Assembly: GCA_958295825.1 (NCBI GenBank) | Contig: OY282375.1 | Span: forward strand, 3,953,489 to 4,017,488 | Direction: 5' to 3' | DNA length: 64,000 nucleotides | Source: an uncultured Candidatus Entotheonella sp. | GTDB taxonomy: Bacteria; Tectomicrobia; Entotheonellia; Entotheonellales; Entotheonellaceae | Shown: in pieces, positions 48,200-57,774 of the stretch | Numbering within the stretch: position 1 is the stretch's first letter | How the letters are laid out: each line of letters starts with the position of its first letter | Made by a program: the position numbers and the translations under genes | The notes under the pieces: generated by a model | Told to the model about the DNA's origin: nothing | Seen by the model: the letters and a program-made list of their open reading frames with translations, nothing else | Database searches by the model: none

Positions 48200-48801
48200 G
48201 CGGCGCTAGCCTCGCGCTCCCACAGGTCCGGATGCTTAGTGCAGACCGCGTCGGGACCGATGTCTCTTGCGCGCAACAACGTCGCCAGGGCAGGAACTTC
48301 GACGGTCGCGTCTCGCCCTTGCAGTTCTGGTGAGACGATGCAGAGCTTGAACCCGGCCGCGCCGAGCTGCTGCGCGTCCCGCGAGGTCAGCGGGAAGCGA
48401 GTGAAGCAATCCACCCAAACCCAGTCGATCCGCCCGGCCAGGGTCAGGGCGGTCGCGATCGATTCATACTCCGACACGCGCACGGCGCAACGCCGCTCGC
48501 CTGTCCCGGCGCAGCGCACCAGGGATGGGAAGGCTTGATCCAGGAAAAAGTAGTCCTCGATGCCCCGCTCCCGCAGCAGGGCCGTCACCGGAGGCTCCAG
48601 CCCGTCTTCCTTGACATTGAGAATCAATGTGCCGTGCCGATAGGCGTCGAGCCAGCGCCTGAAATCAGCGCCGGCTGCGAGAGGGTCGTGGTGAAGCACC
48701 AAGCCGTCTCCCGTAGTGCGCAGGTCGATTTCGACCCCGTATTCCCGCGGGGTGGCGGCAAGCTCGGGCACGGTGTTGCGGCGATGCACGATGAGCTTCA
48801 T
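48196..48801 (-). CDS. glycerophosphodiester phosphodiesterase-like protein
   Basis: 201 aa. VHRRNTVPEL, VEIDLRTTGDGLVLHHDPL preserve the GDPD His/Glu/Asp pattern, though the second Gly of the usual HRG is Arg. Short for the family (about 240). In this operon it may act on a phosphodiester-linked glycan head group. ATG overlaps the GT2 stop. Confidence 0.7.
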   Translation of the reverse strand: MKLIVHRRNTVPELAATPREYGVEIDLRTTGDGLVLHHDPLAAGADFRRWLDAYRHGTLILNVKEDGLEPPVTALLRERGIEDYFFLDQAFPSLVRCAGTGERRCAVRVSEYESIATALTLAGRIDWVWVDCFTRFPLTSRDAQQLGAAGFKLCIVSPELQGRDATVEVPALATLLRARDIGPDAVCTKHPDLWEREASAA

Positions 48802-49505
48802 AACGATTTCAGGGTCCTTTTCAGTTGCAGGCTGTAAGCCACGGTGCGGTGGATGAACCTCCACTTGGCCATCCAGTTGACGTTCCAGTGCGAGACCCCG
48901 TGGGCGCGTTCGCCGAAGCGCACCGGAAAGCGCTGCACCTCGAGGCCGGCGACCAAGGCTTGGTGGTAGGCGAACAGGTCGAGCGAGAAGTCGTGGGGCG
49001 GCGACTGCCACGTGCGGTAGAAACCGCGGCTGAACAGTGTCGGCTGGGCGTTGATGTCCCGCATCGGCTGCCCTAGCAGCAGTGTTTCGAACAGGCTCAT
49101 GCCCGCAGTGAACATAGCGTCCGCCAGCGGCCGACCGCAACGTCGACCCTTGACGAAGAGATCGTGGCCCCAGCGTCGGAACAGCGCCAGCCCGTGCAGA
49201 ACATCTTTGGGGTCCGTCTGCATATCGGCGTGCGTCCAGCCCAGGATGTCGCCGTCGGCGGCTGCCAGCCCCGCCAGGATGCCGAAGCCGTAACCCTGAT
49301 TGACCGGCACGCGTACGCTGCGGCAACAAGGGACCTTCGGCAGCAGCTCACGCAGGACGCGGGGCGTCTCGTCCGTCGAGCCGTTGTCCACCAGAACGAC
49401 CTCTACTCCCGGTTCGATCACCAGTGCGCCGCAACGCTCCAGCAACAGGGGCAGATTGGCGGCCTCGTTGTAGCAGGGGATGACCAGCGAGAGCTCAGTC
49501 CGCAC
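48798..49505 (-). CDS. family 2 glycosyltransferase (DPM-like)
   Basis: 235 aa. LSLVIPCYNEAANLPLLLE, VLVDNGSTDET and GWTHADMQTDPKD show the GT-A fold with the DxD-like HADMQ. Soluble; likely transfers sugar to a polyprenyl phosphate carrier for the membrane transferases nearby. Confidence 0.88.
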   Translation of the reverse strand: MRTELSLVIPCYNEAANLPLLLERCGALVIEPGVEVVLVDNGSTDETPRVLRELLPKVPCCRSVRVPVNQGYGFGILAGLAAADGDILGWTHADMQTDPKDVLHGLALFRRWGHDLFVKGRRCGRPLADAMFTAGMSLFETLLLGQPMRDINAQPTLFSRGFYRTWQSPPHDFSLDLFAYHQALVAGLEVQRFPVRFGERAHGVSHWNVNWMAKWRFIHRTVAYSLQLKRTLKSL

Positions 49506-50223
49506 CTTGTGCTCCTTGCGAAACGATCAGAACGACACCGCCCATGCCGTATGTGAACACCTGCCTCGTCATAACCCCCCGCTCCCGGACGAACTCGGCA
49601 AAAGCACCCCGGACGCCTCGGTCTTCTCGACCGCGATAGGAGAAATAGTCGTCCAGCATGATGAATGTACCCTGCTGGAGCACCGGGCAGCAGAAGGCCA
49701 AGGCCTGACGTGCGCTGGTGAACGTGTCGCTGTCTATGAAAACGATGCGGGCTTTCTTGATACCCTGCTGTTTTGCGCCATGTTGCAATGATTCATCAAA
49801 GAAACCGGGGATCAGTTGAAACGCCATGTCGCCCGCGACCCTGCGAACGCGGCGTTCGACCTGCGGGAGGCTGGTCTCGAAATTCTCGTTGGTATAGAAG
49901 GGATGCCGATCTTCTTCCTCCAACGGGCCGAAGCCGGCGAATGAATCGAAACCGTAACACTTCGTGGCGGCGATACTCGGATGGATTTTGGACAGTTTCC
50001 TCAAACAGCGCAGCGCGTGACAAAACGAGCTACCGGTGAATACGCCGAATTCAAGATAATCGCCTTCGATATTTTCCAGCGCGGACAGGTAGCAGACCTT
50101 CTTGATCGCGTAGTACTTCTCCAGATTGTGGATGACCGCCGGATTCAGGCCAGCAATAAATACGGAAGCCCAGTTCTGCAGAAACTCCAATCGGGAGAGC
50201 AATCCGAATGGTTTCACTGACAT
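49495..50223 (-). CDS. TylF/macrocin-type O-methyltransferase-like protein
   Basis: 242 aa. SAM loop YLEFGVFTGSSFCHAL, FIDSDTFTSA and IMLDDYFSYRG. TylF relatives methylate sugar hydroxyls. Start at the ATG with AAGGAAG upstream; overlaps the GT2 start by 11 nt. Confidence 0.8.
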   Translation of the reverse strand: MSVKPFGLLSRLEFLQNWASVFIAGLNPAVIHNLEKYYAIKKVCYLSALENIEGDYLEFGVFTGSSFCHALRCLRKLSKIHPSIAATKCYGFDSFAGFGPLEEEDRHPFYTNENFETSLPQVERRVRRVAGDMAFQLIPGFFDESLQHGAKQQGIKKARIVFIDSDTFTSARQALAFCCPVLQQGTFIMLDDYFSYRGREDRGVRGAFAEFVRERGVMTRQVFTYGMGGVVLIVSQGAQGAD

Positions 50224-50230
50224 GCTTCCT

Positions 50231-50629
50231 TTATTCCCGAGGCGCCGTTGTTGGTCTGAAGACCAGCCATCGCAAGCCGACAAAATTGCTGCAAGCGGCG
50301 AACCCGGCGCCGAAGACCCAGCCAACCGCGTAATGTAATATCAGGCCATCGACCAGCGCCGTGGTGATCCCAGTCATCCCCACGCCGCCGACAGCGTGAA
50401 CGAGCAGAAAGCGCCCGCCGCCGACTACATCCACATCGAACCTGCGGCCGAACACCCAGGTCCTGCTGAAGTGATAGGAGCACAAGAGTCCGAGCGCATA
50501 GCCGCAGATGGCCGCTGCGAAGACCGGCACATGGATGTACAACAGGAGGAAGTAGCCCAGAAAATTGGCCACGTTCGAGCCGACTCCGACCAACAGAAAG
50601 CGCAGAATATCTCTGTCGAGCCGACTCAT
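50231..50629 (-). CDS. GtrA-family membrane protein
   Basis: 132 aa with four TM helices (FLLVGVGSNVANFLGYFLLL, AAICGYALGLLCSYHFSRTWVF). GtrA proteins move polyprenyl-linked sugars across the membrane. ATG overlaps the stop of the nucleotidyltransferase gene. Confidence 0.85.
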   Translation of the reverse strand: MSRLDRDILRFLLVGVGSNVANFLGYFLLLYIHVPVFAAAICGYALGLLCSYHFSRTWVFGRRFDVDVVGGGRFLLVHAVGGVGMTGITTALVDGLILHYAVGWVFGAGFAACSNFVGLRWLVFRPTTAPRE

Positions 50630-52320
50630 CGTATCCGCTTTACCGATCTGGGCATGACGACGCGGTACGCCTGCGTCAGTGCTGCGACCGCCTCGACCGG
50701 GATCAGGGAATCGTGCTCCAGCCGATAGGGATGGCTCGGCCACTTGTGGAAGCACGACTGCCAATACTCGAAGGTCCTGAGATCGTCCGGCGTCCCCCAG
50801 CTCAAATAGCTATCGACCTCGAACAGGCGGCAGCGCAGCCCCAGCGCCAGAGCATGATTGATGCAGGAGTCGATATAGAACTCGCCGCCCACCCGATCGT
50901 CGTGCTTGAGCAACCGCTTGACGCAGCGCCGGAAGTCGTCGGCCAAGCGAAAAGTAAAGGTGCCGGTGACGATTGGGTCGGTGGCCGGCGAGCAGAGCGG
51001 CCTCTTGACCGAGATGCCCATTATCCGTCCATGATCAGCTTCAACCCAGCCAAACATCTCCGGTCGGCGAAGCGCGTTGGTATGGCCGCGGGCACCCCAG
51101 ACGATCACGTCCATTTCGCCGTCTTCGACCAAATGCCGCCAGCTCTGATCGTCGTAGAGGGTACCATGGTCGCAGGCGCCGAAGGTCACGGGACCCGGCA
51201 CGCTGTCGCCCAAGCTGCGTTCTAGTGCATCAAGCCCGAGCAGGGCCGTGCAGGCCTGCCCGTCGGTGACCTGGGGAACCATCTCGACAACCGCCCGCGG
51301 ATAGAGACGTGTCAGCTCGGCCGCGATCGTACTGGCACCCGGCATGTCGGCTCTTAACACGAAGACGTAGTGCTCGGCGGTCGGCAACGCTTGGATCGCC
51401 TGCACCACCATCGGCTTCCCGGACACCGGGATCAGCGGCTTGGGCAGCACGTAACCGGCATCGCTGAAGCGCCGGCCGACCCCGGCCAAGGGCAGGATTA
51501 TCGTGCCACTTGGCCGATCGGGGGACGGGGGAGAAAGACAATCGCTTTCCGGTGCTGCCGCGAGGCTTCGGAACGTTCGCGACCAAGTCCGGTACTCGGC
51601 GACATCCTCCGGCGTTCCCCATTGCATGAAGTGCTGCAACGGATACACGGCCACTGGCCTACGCTCTGCAAGCAGCGGTTTGTAGGCCAAGCTGACGTAG
51701 TACTCTCCGCCTACCCGCAGGTCTTGCTCCACTACTGTCTGGAAGGCGGCGCACATGATGCGCGCCGAGGCAAAGTAGTAGGTACCGCTGGAGGCGAATT
51801 CCTGCATGCGATTGTCCGTAAAGGGCTTTTTCTCCTGGATGTCCTCAACCCAGCCGGCGGTCTCGCGCAGGTAGGCATAGTGGGTATTCCCCAGCAAGTG
51901 GGGATGGAAACCCTTATACGCCGGAATCGCCCCCGCGCAGCCCGCCTCCTGCACGAAGCGTCGGAAGTGTTGCCAATTCCAGTAGCAGGAGAAATCGCAG
52001 TAGTTGACGACGACCGGCTGGTCTGGATCAAGCAGATGCTCGGCTTGGCGCACCGCATGGACCGGACCGAGCGAATGCGGCGGAATGCCGACGATGCGTC
52101 CCGTCTGGCAGCACGCGCGCAGCGTCTGTTCCATCCGGTAAGCACGCGTGTCGAGGTGCTCTTGGTTGCAGATGAAGACGAAGTCGCTCTCGCCGGGGAA
52201 CATGTCCACCACATGCGCGATGATGGGCTTGCCGTCGATCTCAATCAACGGTTTGGGCGTCTTGTAGCCGGCGCGCCGAAAGCGTTCTCCGAAGCCGGAC
52301 ATAGGAATGACGATCTGCAT
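50626..52320 (-). CDS. tandem (duplicated) sugar nucleotidyltransferase
   Basis: 564 aa made of two NTP_transferase modules: residues 1-255 start IVIPMSGFGERFRRAGYKTPK and residues about 273-530 start IILPLAGVGRRFSDAGYVLPK. Both have the P-loop-like G-x-G-x-R-F and PKPLI, and both end with W-GTP-D (FMQWGTPED, YLSWGTPDD). Probably activates two related sugar or polyol phosphates. First gene of the operon; AATTTCTCC region upstream may hold the promoter. Confidence 0.82.
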   Translation of the reverse strand: MQIVIPMSGFGERFRRAGYKTPKPLIEIDGKPIIAHVVDMFPGESDFVFICNQEHLDTRAYRMEQTLRACCQTGRIVGIPPHSLGPVHAVRQAEHLLDPDQPVVVNYCDFSCYWNWQHFRRFVQEAGCAGAIPAYKGFHPHLLGNTHYAYLRETAGWVEDIQEKKPFTDNRMQEFASSGTYYFASARIMCAAFQTVVEQDLRVGGEYYVSLAYKPLLAERRPVAVYPLQHFMQWGTPEDVAEYRTWSRTFRSLAAAPESDCLSPPSPDRPSGTIILPLAGVGRRFSDAGYVLPKPLIPVSGKPMVVQAIQALPTAEHYVFVLRADMPGASTIAAELTRLYPRAVVEMVPQVTDGQACTALLGLDALERSLGDSVPGPVTFGACDHGTLYDDQSWRHLVEDGEMDVIVWGARGHTNALRRPEMFGWVEADHGRIMGISVKRPLCSPATDPIVTGTFTFRLADDFRRCVKRLLKHDDRVGGEFYIDSCINHALALGLRCRLFEVDSYLSWGTPDDLRTFEYWQSCFHKWPSHPYRLEHDSLIPVEAVAALTQAYRVVMPRSVKRIR

Positions 52321-52350
52321 CCTAATTTCTCCAACAACTAGGCTCAGGAC

Positions 52351-52870
52351 TCATAACCAGAAACTAACCGTGGCAGCTATACAGATGGCACTGAAGAACG
52401 TATGCGCGCAGCGGTCGTACCGGGTGGCGATGCGGCGCCAATCCTTGAGCCTGCCGAACAATCGCTTGATGAGGTTACGGCGCTTGTAAAGACCGCGGTC
52501 GTAGACAATCGGCTCTTTACGGTTGGCGCGGCCTGGCATACAGGACTTGACGCCACGTTCGGCAAGGGCCTCGCGCAACCTGTCGCGGTCATAGCCCCTG
52601 TCGGCAATCAGGACGTCGGCTTCCGGTAGGGCATCAAGTCCTGTATCAGCCCCGCGGTAGTCGCTGACCTGGCCCGCCGTCAACAGCAGCGCGACGGGCT
52701 TGCCATCGCCGTCGCAGGCGGCGTGGAGCTTCGAGTTCAGCCCACCCCGGGTGCGTCCGATCTGGCGTGGAAAAGCCCCCCCCCTTGAGCAGGCTGGCGG
52801 AGGTGCGATACGCTTTGAGATGGGTGCTGTCGATCATGACTGTCCCGGTGGCGGCGCCTTCGGCAGCCAG
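52351..52870 (-). pseudogene. IS5-family transposase, frameshifted and truncated
   Basis: AEGAATGTVMIDSTHLKAYRT..SLLK then a frame change at a run of nine C (52786-52794 on the plus strand), then TAGQVSDYRGADTGLD, VLIADRGYDRDRLREAL and RNLIKRLFGRLKDWRRIATRYD. The usual catalytic Glu in RN-I-E-R is Lys here. The 5' half is missing. It lies directly upstream of the glycan operon. Confidence 0.8.
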
Positions 52871-52965
52871 GGTGGGCCTGTCTCAGTTAAGGTGAGCTCA
52901 TTCTCAAGTAATGTGGGCCCAAAACGGCGATGAGCTCAGGCCCGATGCCGGATAATCTCAGGTCG

Positions 52966-53091
52966 TTACAAGTATATGGCCTTCCGCTGTTCCAGGCCGG
53001 CGTTCCACAACTGCCGCTGCTGCCCCAGAAACGCCGCCAAGTCAGCATGCGTGCGACGCGAGTATTTTGCCGTATACGTCAGCGTCTTCAT
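52966..53091 (-). pseudogene. TnpB (IS200/IS605 OrfB) N-terminal remnant
   Basis: 41 codons: MKTLTYTAKYSRRTHADLAA, then LWNAGLEQRKAIYL, then a stop. AAFL..QRQLWNAGLEQR is typical of TnpB starts. The remaining protein and any omega RNA are gone. Confidence 0.45.
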
Positions 53092-53222
53092 GCAGGATCG
53101 CCTTGTATATAGGTCCCGATTGATGAGACCGAGACCGACCCGTGAATTGCATAACCGGTCGGTCAGCAGCGTTACTCCTTTCCTGACGGCATGTTATCCC
53201 CGGACGTATTACCCCCTTCGTC

Positions 53223-53705
53223 TCAGTCACACATGTACAAGAGATCGATGGTGAGGTGGGTGTCCGCTTCGCCAACGTCGACCTTCACTTCCTTCCAACG
53301 CGGTTTGCGCCATAGACGCCTGGGGTCCATGTTGTTACTGAAGCCGACGCCGTCGTAAGGCTTGCCAAATGCGCAGGTGACGGAACGGGCGTCGCCGTCG
53401 CTGTCGCGGTCATGGTGCAACACCACCGAATAAGTCCCTGTCGGGAGGTCGCTGAAGGTAACTGTTACGGGGTCAGCGTTTTGGAGCGGCTGCTGCGCCG
53501 GTAAATCATCCCGTTGCCGGTTGAGATACGTGTGCCCGTTCTCGCCGTCGTGATCGTAGCAATCCGGGTTGTCGCATAAATTGACGATGAGCACCCCAAG
53601 GCGGCCCTCCGCATCCGGGGTCAAGTTCGGGATCTGCACTTGCAACTGCCCGGCGTACGCCGTTGCGCCTACCAGCAACATGCCTGAGATTAACCAAGCT
53701 TTCAT
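53223..53705 (-). CDS. DUF2141-type periplasmic protein
   Basis: 160 aa with signal peptide to about residue 18 (WLISGMLLVGATAYAG). The beta-rich domain contains VTVTFSDLPTGTYSVVLHHD and GFSNNMDPR, typical of DUF2141. Function unknown. ATG overlaps panE by ATGA. Confidence 0.8.
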   Translation of the reverse strand: MKAWLISGMLLVGATAYAGQLQVQIPNLTPDAEGRLGVLIVNLCDNPDCYDHDGENGHTYLNRQRDDLPAQQPLQNADPVTVTFSDLPTGTYSVVLHHDRDSDGDARSVTCAFGKPYDGVGFSNNMDPRRLWRKPRWKEVKVDVGEADTHLTIDLLYMCD

Positions 53706-54640
53706 ATCTGCCCCCTTGCCTCGCGTTGGTAGCCGTCCAAGACCACCAGGGCGGCATAAATCGTTTCGTTGACTGGTGTCGGAACGCCCAGACGCTGACC
53801 GTGGCGCACGACGGCGCCGTTAATAGCCTCGATTTCGGTGCGTCGGCGATGTTGGAAATCAACTGCCATCGAGGCGCTGCCCAGTTCGCCTTCGGCGTCC
53901 AGATAGGCCAGAATTTCCGCCGCAACGCCGGGTGCCAACGCAACGCCCGCGGCGCGCGCCACGGCGGCTGCCTCCTCCATGACGTGTGTATAAACCGCGC
54001 GGGTCGGCTGCCGCGCCAGAAGCTGGTTGGGCGAAAGACCCGTAAGGGCGGAGAGGCCGGCAAAGGCGCTGATCAGAACCAACTTCTCCCACAGACTCTT
54101 GCGGATATCCGGCGACACCACCACTGGGATGTCGGCGGCTTCCAGCAGGGTGCGTACCGGTTCGAGGGCAGCGGCACCGGGGGCGTCCAGATTGCCGAAC
54201 TCGATAGCGTGGTCACGGGTCGGTTGCTCAATCACACCGGGTTCGACGAGCGTCGAGCCGACCCGCGTGATGCCGGCCAGCACCGTGCCGCGGCCGAAGG
54301 CGTGTTGCAAATCGGTCGGGGTATCCACCCCATTTTGCAATGTCAACAGGACGGTGGTCGGCCCCACCACGGGCTGCAGGAGGGCCGCCGCGTCGGCGAC
54401 ACCGTACGTTTTCACGCAAAACAGCACGAAATCGGCTTCGGGCATACCCGCGGGGTCGGCACACGCCTGGACAGCCGGCAGGGTGAAGTCGCCGTTGGCG
54501 CTCCGCACTGTGAGGCCGCGTTCCTGCAGTGCTTGCAGATTTGCGCCTCGGGCGATGAAGGTCACGTCCCCACCAGCCCGGGCCAACAGGCCGCCGAAAT
54601 ATCCGCCTAAACCGCCGGTTCCCATAATCACAGTGCGCAT
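53702..54640 (-). CDS. panE: ketopantoate reductase-family oxidoreductase
   Basis: 312 aa. GTGGLGGYFGGLLARAG binds NADPH; VKTYGVADAAALLQP, LQNGVD and the C-terminal KLVLISAFAGLSAL region are standard. Converts 2-dehydropantoate to pantoate, or a related 2-keto acid. The family is broad, so the gene name is provisional. Confidence 0.82.
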   Translation of the reverse strand: MRTVIMGTGGLGGYFGGLLARAGGDVTFIARGANLQALQERGLTVRSANGDFTLPAVQACADPAGMPEADFVLFCVKTYGVADAAALLQPVVGPTTVLLTLQNGVDTPTDLQHAFGRGTVLAGITRVGSTLVEPGVIEQPTRDHAIEFGNLDAPGAAALEPVRTLLEAADIPVVVSPDIRKSLWEKLVLISAFAGLSALTGLSPNQLLARQPTRAVYTHVMEEAAAVARAAGVALAPGVAAEILAYLDAEGELGSASMAVDFQHRRRTEIEAINGAVVRHGQRLGVPTPVNETIYAALVVLDGYQREARGQI

Positions 54641-54688
54641 GGATGATTCCTGTCTGCAGGTTATCGGATTGTCGGATTACGCCTGCGG

Positions 54689-55375
54689 CTAATCCGACCT
54701 GCATTTGTCCGGTTCCCGTTCAGCAAAGAACCGCCGGGTGTATTGCGGCGCAGCGGCTCCCAATTGTTTCATCTGGACACGTAGGCGCTCGAATTCTACC
54801 GGCGTGTCCACGTCGTACCATGGCGCCAGCGACGTTACCCGCAAACCCAATTCCGCGACGCGACCCACAGTCTCCTCATACACCTGCGGCGTGCTCCATG
54901 GCATCGCGTCAAACAACGCGGGGTGCAACTGCCGCAAACCGATCAGGTAGTAACCGCCGTCGTCGCTCGGTCCCAGCACTACGTCGGCGCAGCCGGCCGC
55001 GAGGCGATCGACAGCCTCTTGCAGGTTTTCCGTGGGCAGGGTGGGTGAGTCGCTATCGGTGGCGATGACCCCGTCGTGGCCCGTATCAAACAGCTGTTGG
55101 AAGATACAGGTCAGCCGGTTGGATAAGCCGTCGCCAACTTGCGGCAGCAGGAGGAAATCCGGCGCTAATCCAGCGAAAAAGGGACGGCTTTCCGACGGCG
55201 TGTAGGCGATGACGGGAGCGGCGCCGCGCAGCGACCTGACCTGGCCGACCTTGTCGCGCAGAAAACCGTCATACAACGCCGCAATGTCACCGTCAGACAG
55301 GAGCGGGCGCAATCGGGTTTTCACGGCGCCCGGCACGGGTTGCCTGGCCATGATGACAACCGCAATTGACGCCAT
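54689..55375 (-). CDS. TIGR04282-family glycosyltransferase-like protein
   Basis: 228 aa. VVIMARQPVPGAVKTRLRP and GVIATDSDSPTLP, GPSDDGGYYLIGL match the TIGR04282 (arsenosugar-type) family. It usually sits with VTT-domain and flavoprotein genes, as it does here. AAGGGGTGG precedes the chosen ATG. Confidence 0.85.
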   Translation of the reverse strand: MASIAVVIMARQPVPGAVKTRLRPLLSDGDIAALYDGFLRDKVGQVRSLRGAAPVIAYTPSESRPFFAGLAPDFLLLPQVGDGLSNRLTCIFQQLFDTGHDGVIATDSDSPTLPTENLQEAVDRLAAGCADVVLGPSDDGGYYLIGLRQLHPALFDAMPWSTPQVYEETVGRVAELGLRVTSLAPWYDVDTPVEFERLRVQMKQLGAAAPQYTRRFFAEREPDKCRSD

Positions 55376-55449
55376 CGTGCCACCCCTTTGCCAGTGGCTC
55401 GATAGTGCCTTTTCCGGCCACCGTGCACTGATTGCTAGCCGCTGTCTTT

Positions 55450-57003
55450 TCAACGGCCCCGCTGCCAACGCAGCCACTTGCCCATAATTTTCCGCACCCT
55501 AGGGGTAAGGCGCGTGCGGTTGTACAGGTCGCCCGTTTTGCGCACCGCTTCGGCCTGCGTGGGGTAGGGGAGGATGACCTTGGAGATTTTGGCCAATCCC
55601 AAGCCGTGGGTCATCGCCGTGGCGTAGATGCCGATCATGTCGCCGGCGTTGCGCGCTACGATGGTAGCGCCCAGAATCGTGTCACTGCCCTTCTTGACGT
55701 GCACCTTGGCGAACCCCTCGTCGTCGCCGTCGAGGATGGCTCGGTCAACGTCGTCGAAGGGCTGCGTGAAGGTGCCGATGGCGGTGCCGGCTGCTGCCGC
55801 GGTAGCCTCGGTCAGGCCGACGTGGGCGATCTGCGGCTCGGTGTAGGTGCACCAGGGAATGGTCAGCGCCGATACCTTCTGGCGCCCCTTGAACAGGGCG
55901 TTGGCAATAACAATACGGGCCATGAAGTCGGCGGCGTGGGTGAACTGGAACCGCGAGCAAACGTCACCGGCGGCGAAGACGTGCGGGTTGCTGGTACGCA
56001 GGTTGTCGTCCACCTGCACGCCCCGCGGCGTGTAGGTGACCCCGGCAGCATCCAGGCCAAGGCCGTCGACGTTCGCCGTGCGGCCGGCGGAGACGACTAT
56101 GGTGTCCACCGCCACCTCGCGGCTGGTGCCGGAGCCGTCCTTGTAGCGCAGCACCTTATCCGCGCCCTTTGCCTCGACGGCGAACAGTGATGCCGACAGG
56201 GCCAGTTCGACGCCGTCCCGCAGCATGGACGCCTGTACGATCTGCGCGGCGTCTTCGTCTTCGCGATTGAGCACGTGGTCGCCAGTGTGAATGAGCGTAA
56301 CCCGGGAACCCAAGCGACAAAAGGTCTGCGCCAGTTCGCAGCCGATCGGCCCGCCGCCGATGACGGCCAATCGCGCCGGGCGCTCGGTCAGGCTGAACAC
56401 CGTTTCGTTGGTCAGATAACCGGCTGCGGCCAACCCCTCCACCGGCGGCGCGACGGCCCGTCCTCCGGTGGCGATCACCGCCTTGGCGAAGCGCAACGTC
56501 TGCCCGCCGACCTCGATTTCGCGCGGCCCGGTGAATCGCCCTTCGCCGAGGAACACGTCAACGCCCGCCTCGCTGTAGCGCTTTACTGAATCGTTGCGAC
56601 TGATCTGCGCCCGCAGCCGCCGCATGCGCGCCATGGCGGCCCCGAAATCCACCGTCGCTTCGCCGTTCGGCTGCACGCCGTAGTGCGGCGCGTCGCGCAC
56701 GTCGGCCCATGCCGAGGCGGCGCGGATGATGCCCTTGCTGGGCACGCAGCCATAATTCAGGCAGTCACCGCCCATCAGGTGCTTCTCGATGAGCGCCACC
56801 CGCGCGCCCAGCCCGGCGGAGCCGATGGCCGATACCAGACCTGCGGTTCCCGCACCCAGAACCACAAGGTTGTACGGGTTGTTCGGAGCGGGGTTGTCAT
56901 AATCCATAGGATGCGTGTTGGCCAGCAGGTGCAGGTTGTGCTCGTCGGCGGGCGACACCTCGACAGCCGCAGCACCGGTGGGTTGAACGGATTCGGGGGC
57001 CAT
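55450..57003 (-). CDS. mercuric-reductase-like FAD/NAD(P) disulfide oxidoreductase
   Basis: 517 aa. NLVVLGAGTAGLVSAIGSAG binds FAD, GGDCLNYGCVPSKG carries the redox Cys pair, IGGGPIGCELAQTF binds NAD(P)H, and ATGGRAVAP and FAAGDVC are present. No C-terminal Hg-binding Cys pair, so mercury is unlikely. The N-terminal 40 residues are an unusual Ala/His-containing extension. Confidence 0.9.
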   Translation of the reverse strand: MAPESVQPTGAAAVEVSPADEHNLHLLANTHPMDYDNPAPNNPYNLVVLGAGTAGLVSAIGSAGLGARVALIEKHLMGGDCLNYGCVPSKGIIRAASAWADVRDAPHYGVQPNGEATVDFGAAMARMRRLRAQISRNDSVKRYSEAGVDVFLGEGRFTGPREIEVGGQTLRFAKAVIATGGRAVAPPVEGLAAAGYLTNETVFSLTERPARLAVIGGGPIGCELAQTFCRLGSRVTLIHTGDHVLNREDEDAAQIVQASMLRDGVELALSASLFAVEAKGADKVLRYKDGSGTSREVAVDTIVVSAGRTANVDGLGLDAAGVTYTPRGVQVDDNLRTSNPHVFAAGDVCSRFQFTHAADFMARIVIANALFKGRQKVSALTIPWCTYTEPQIAHVGLTEATAAAAGTAIGTFTQPFDDVDRAILDGDDEGFAKVHVKKGSDTILGATIVARNAGDMIGIYATAMTHGLGLAKISKVILPYPTQAEAVRKTGDLYNRTRLTPRVRKIMGKWLRWQRGR

Positions 57004-57033
57004 CTTCGCTTCCTCCTGTTGTCCCGGTGCGGG

Positions 57034-57774
57034 CTATGCGGCCGCCTTGCTGGAGCGGGCCTTGATTCTCTTGTAAACGACGGGGATCAGCGCCAGAACT
57101 GCCAGGCCAACGAGCGCCGTGATGATTTGCGGGGTGAGGATGCCGGCGGCGCTGAATTCGCCGCCTTGGTCAAATACGCTGCCCAGGCCAGCCCCCACGG
57201 TGGCGAACACAAAGGTGCCGGGAATGATGCCGACGAAGGTCCCGACTACGTAGACCCGCAGGGAAACGCCCAGAAACGCCGGCACCAGATTGACCAGGAA
57301 GAACGGAAAGAGCGGCACCAGGCGCAGCACCAGCAGGTAGCTCAGGGCGCCTTCCTGAAAGCCCGCCTGCATCCTTTGCAGAGCCGGGCCGGCTTTGGCC
57401 CGCAGCGCGTCGCCGAACGAGGTCTTGGCGATCAGGAAGAGGGCCGTGGCGCCCGTGGTGGCGGCGAAGACGACGCACACCGTGCCCCAGATCGATCCGA
57501 ACAGAAAGCCGCCGGTGATGGTCAGAACGGCGCCGCCGGGCAGCGAAAAGGCGATGGCAACCGCATAGATGAGCATATAGACGAGGGCAGCGATAACGCC
57601 GTAGGTGTCCACCCAATTCAGCAGGACGGCACGGTTTTCCCGAAGGGCCTCGAAGCTGAGGAAGCGACCGAGATCAAAGACGAAAAACGCCACGAGTCCG
57701 AGGACCAGCACGCCGATGGGAATCAATCGTTTGGTTGAAAACGAGGCGCCTTGGGGTGCCGTTGTGTCGTCCAT
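57034..57774 (-). CDS. TVP38/TMEM64 (VTT-domain) membrane protein
   Basis: 246 aa, about six TM helices. VTT core: SLPGGAVLTITGGFLFGS, LLVLRLVPLFPFFLVN, and FVGIIPGTFVFATVGAG. DedA-like transporters/scramblases. First gene of the VTT-flavoprotein-TIGR04282 group. Confidence 0.88.
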   Translation of the reverse strand: MDDTTAPQGASFSTKRLIPIGVLVLGLVAFFVFDLGRFLSFEALRENRAVLLNWVDTYGVIAALVYMLIYAVAIAFSLPGGAVLTITGGFLFGSIWGTVCVVFAATTGATALFLIAKTSFGDALRAKAGPALQRMQAGFQEGALSYLLVLRLVPLFPFFLVNLVPAFLGVSLRVYVVGTFVGIIPGTFVFATVGAGLGSVFDQGGEFSAAGILTPQIITALVGLAVLALIPVVYKRIKARSSKAAA

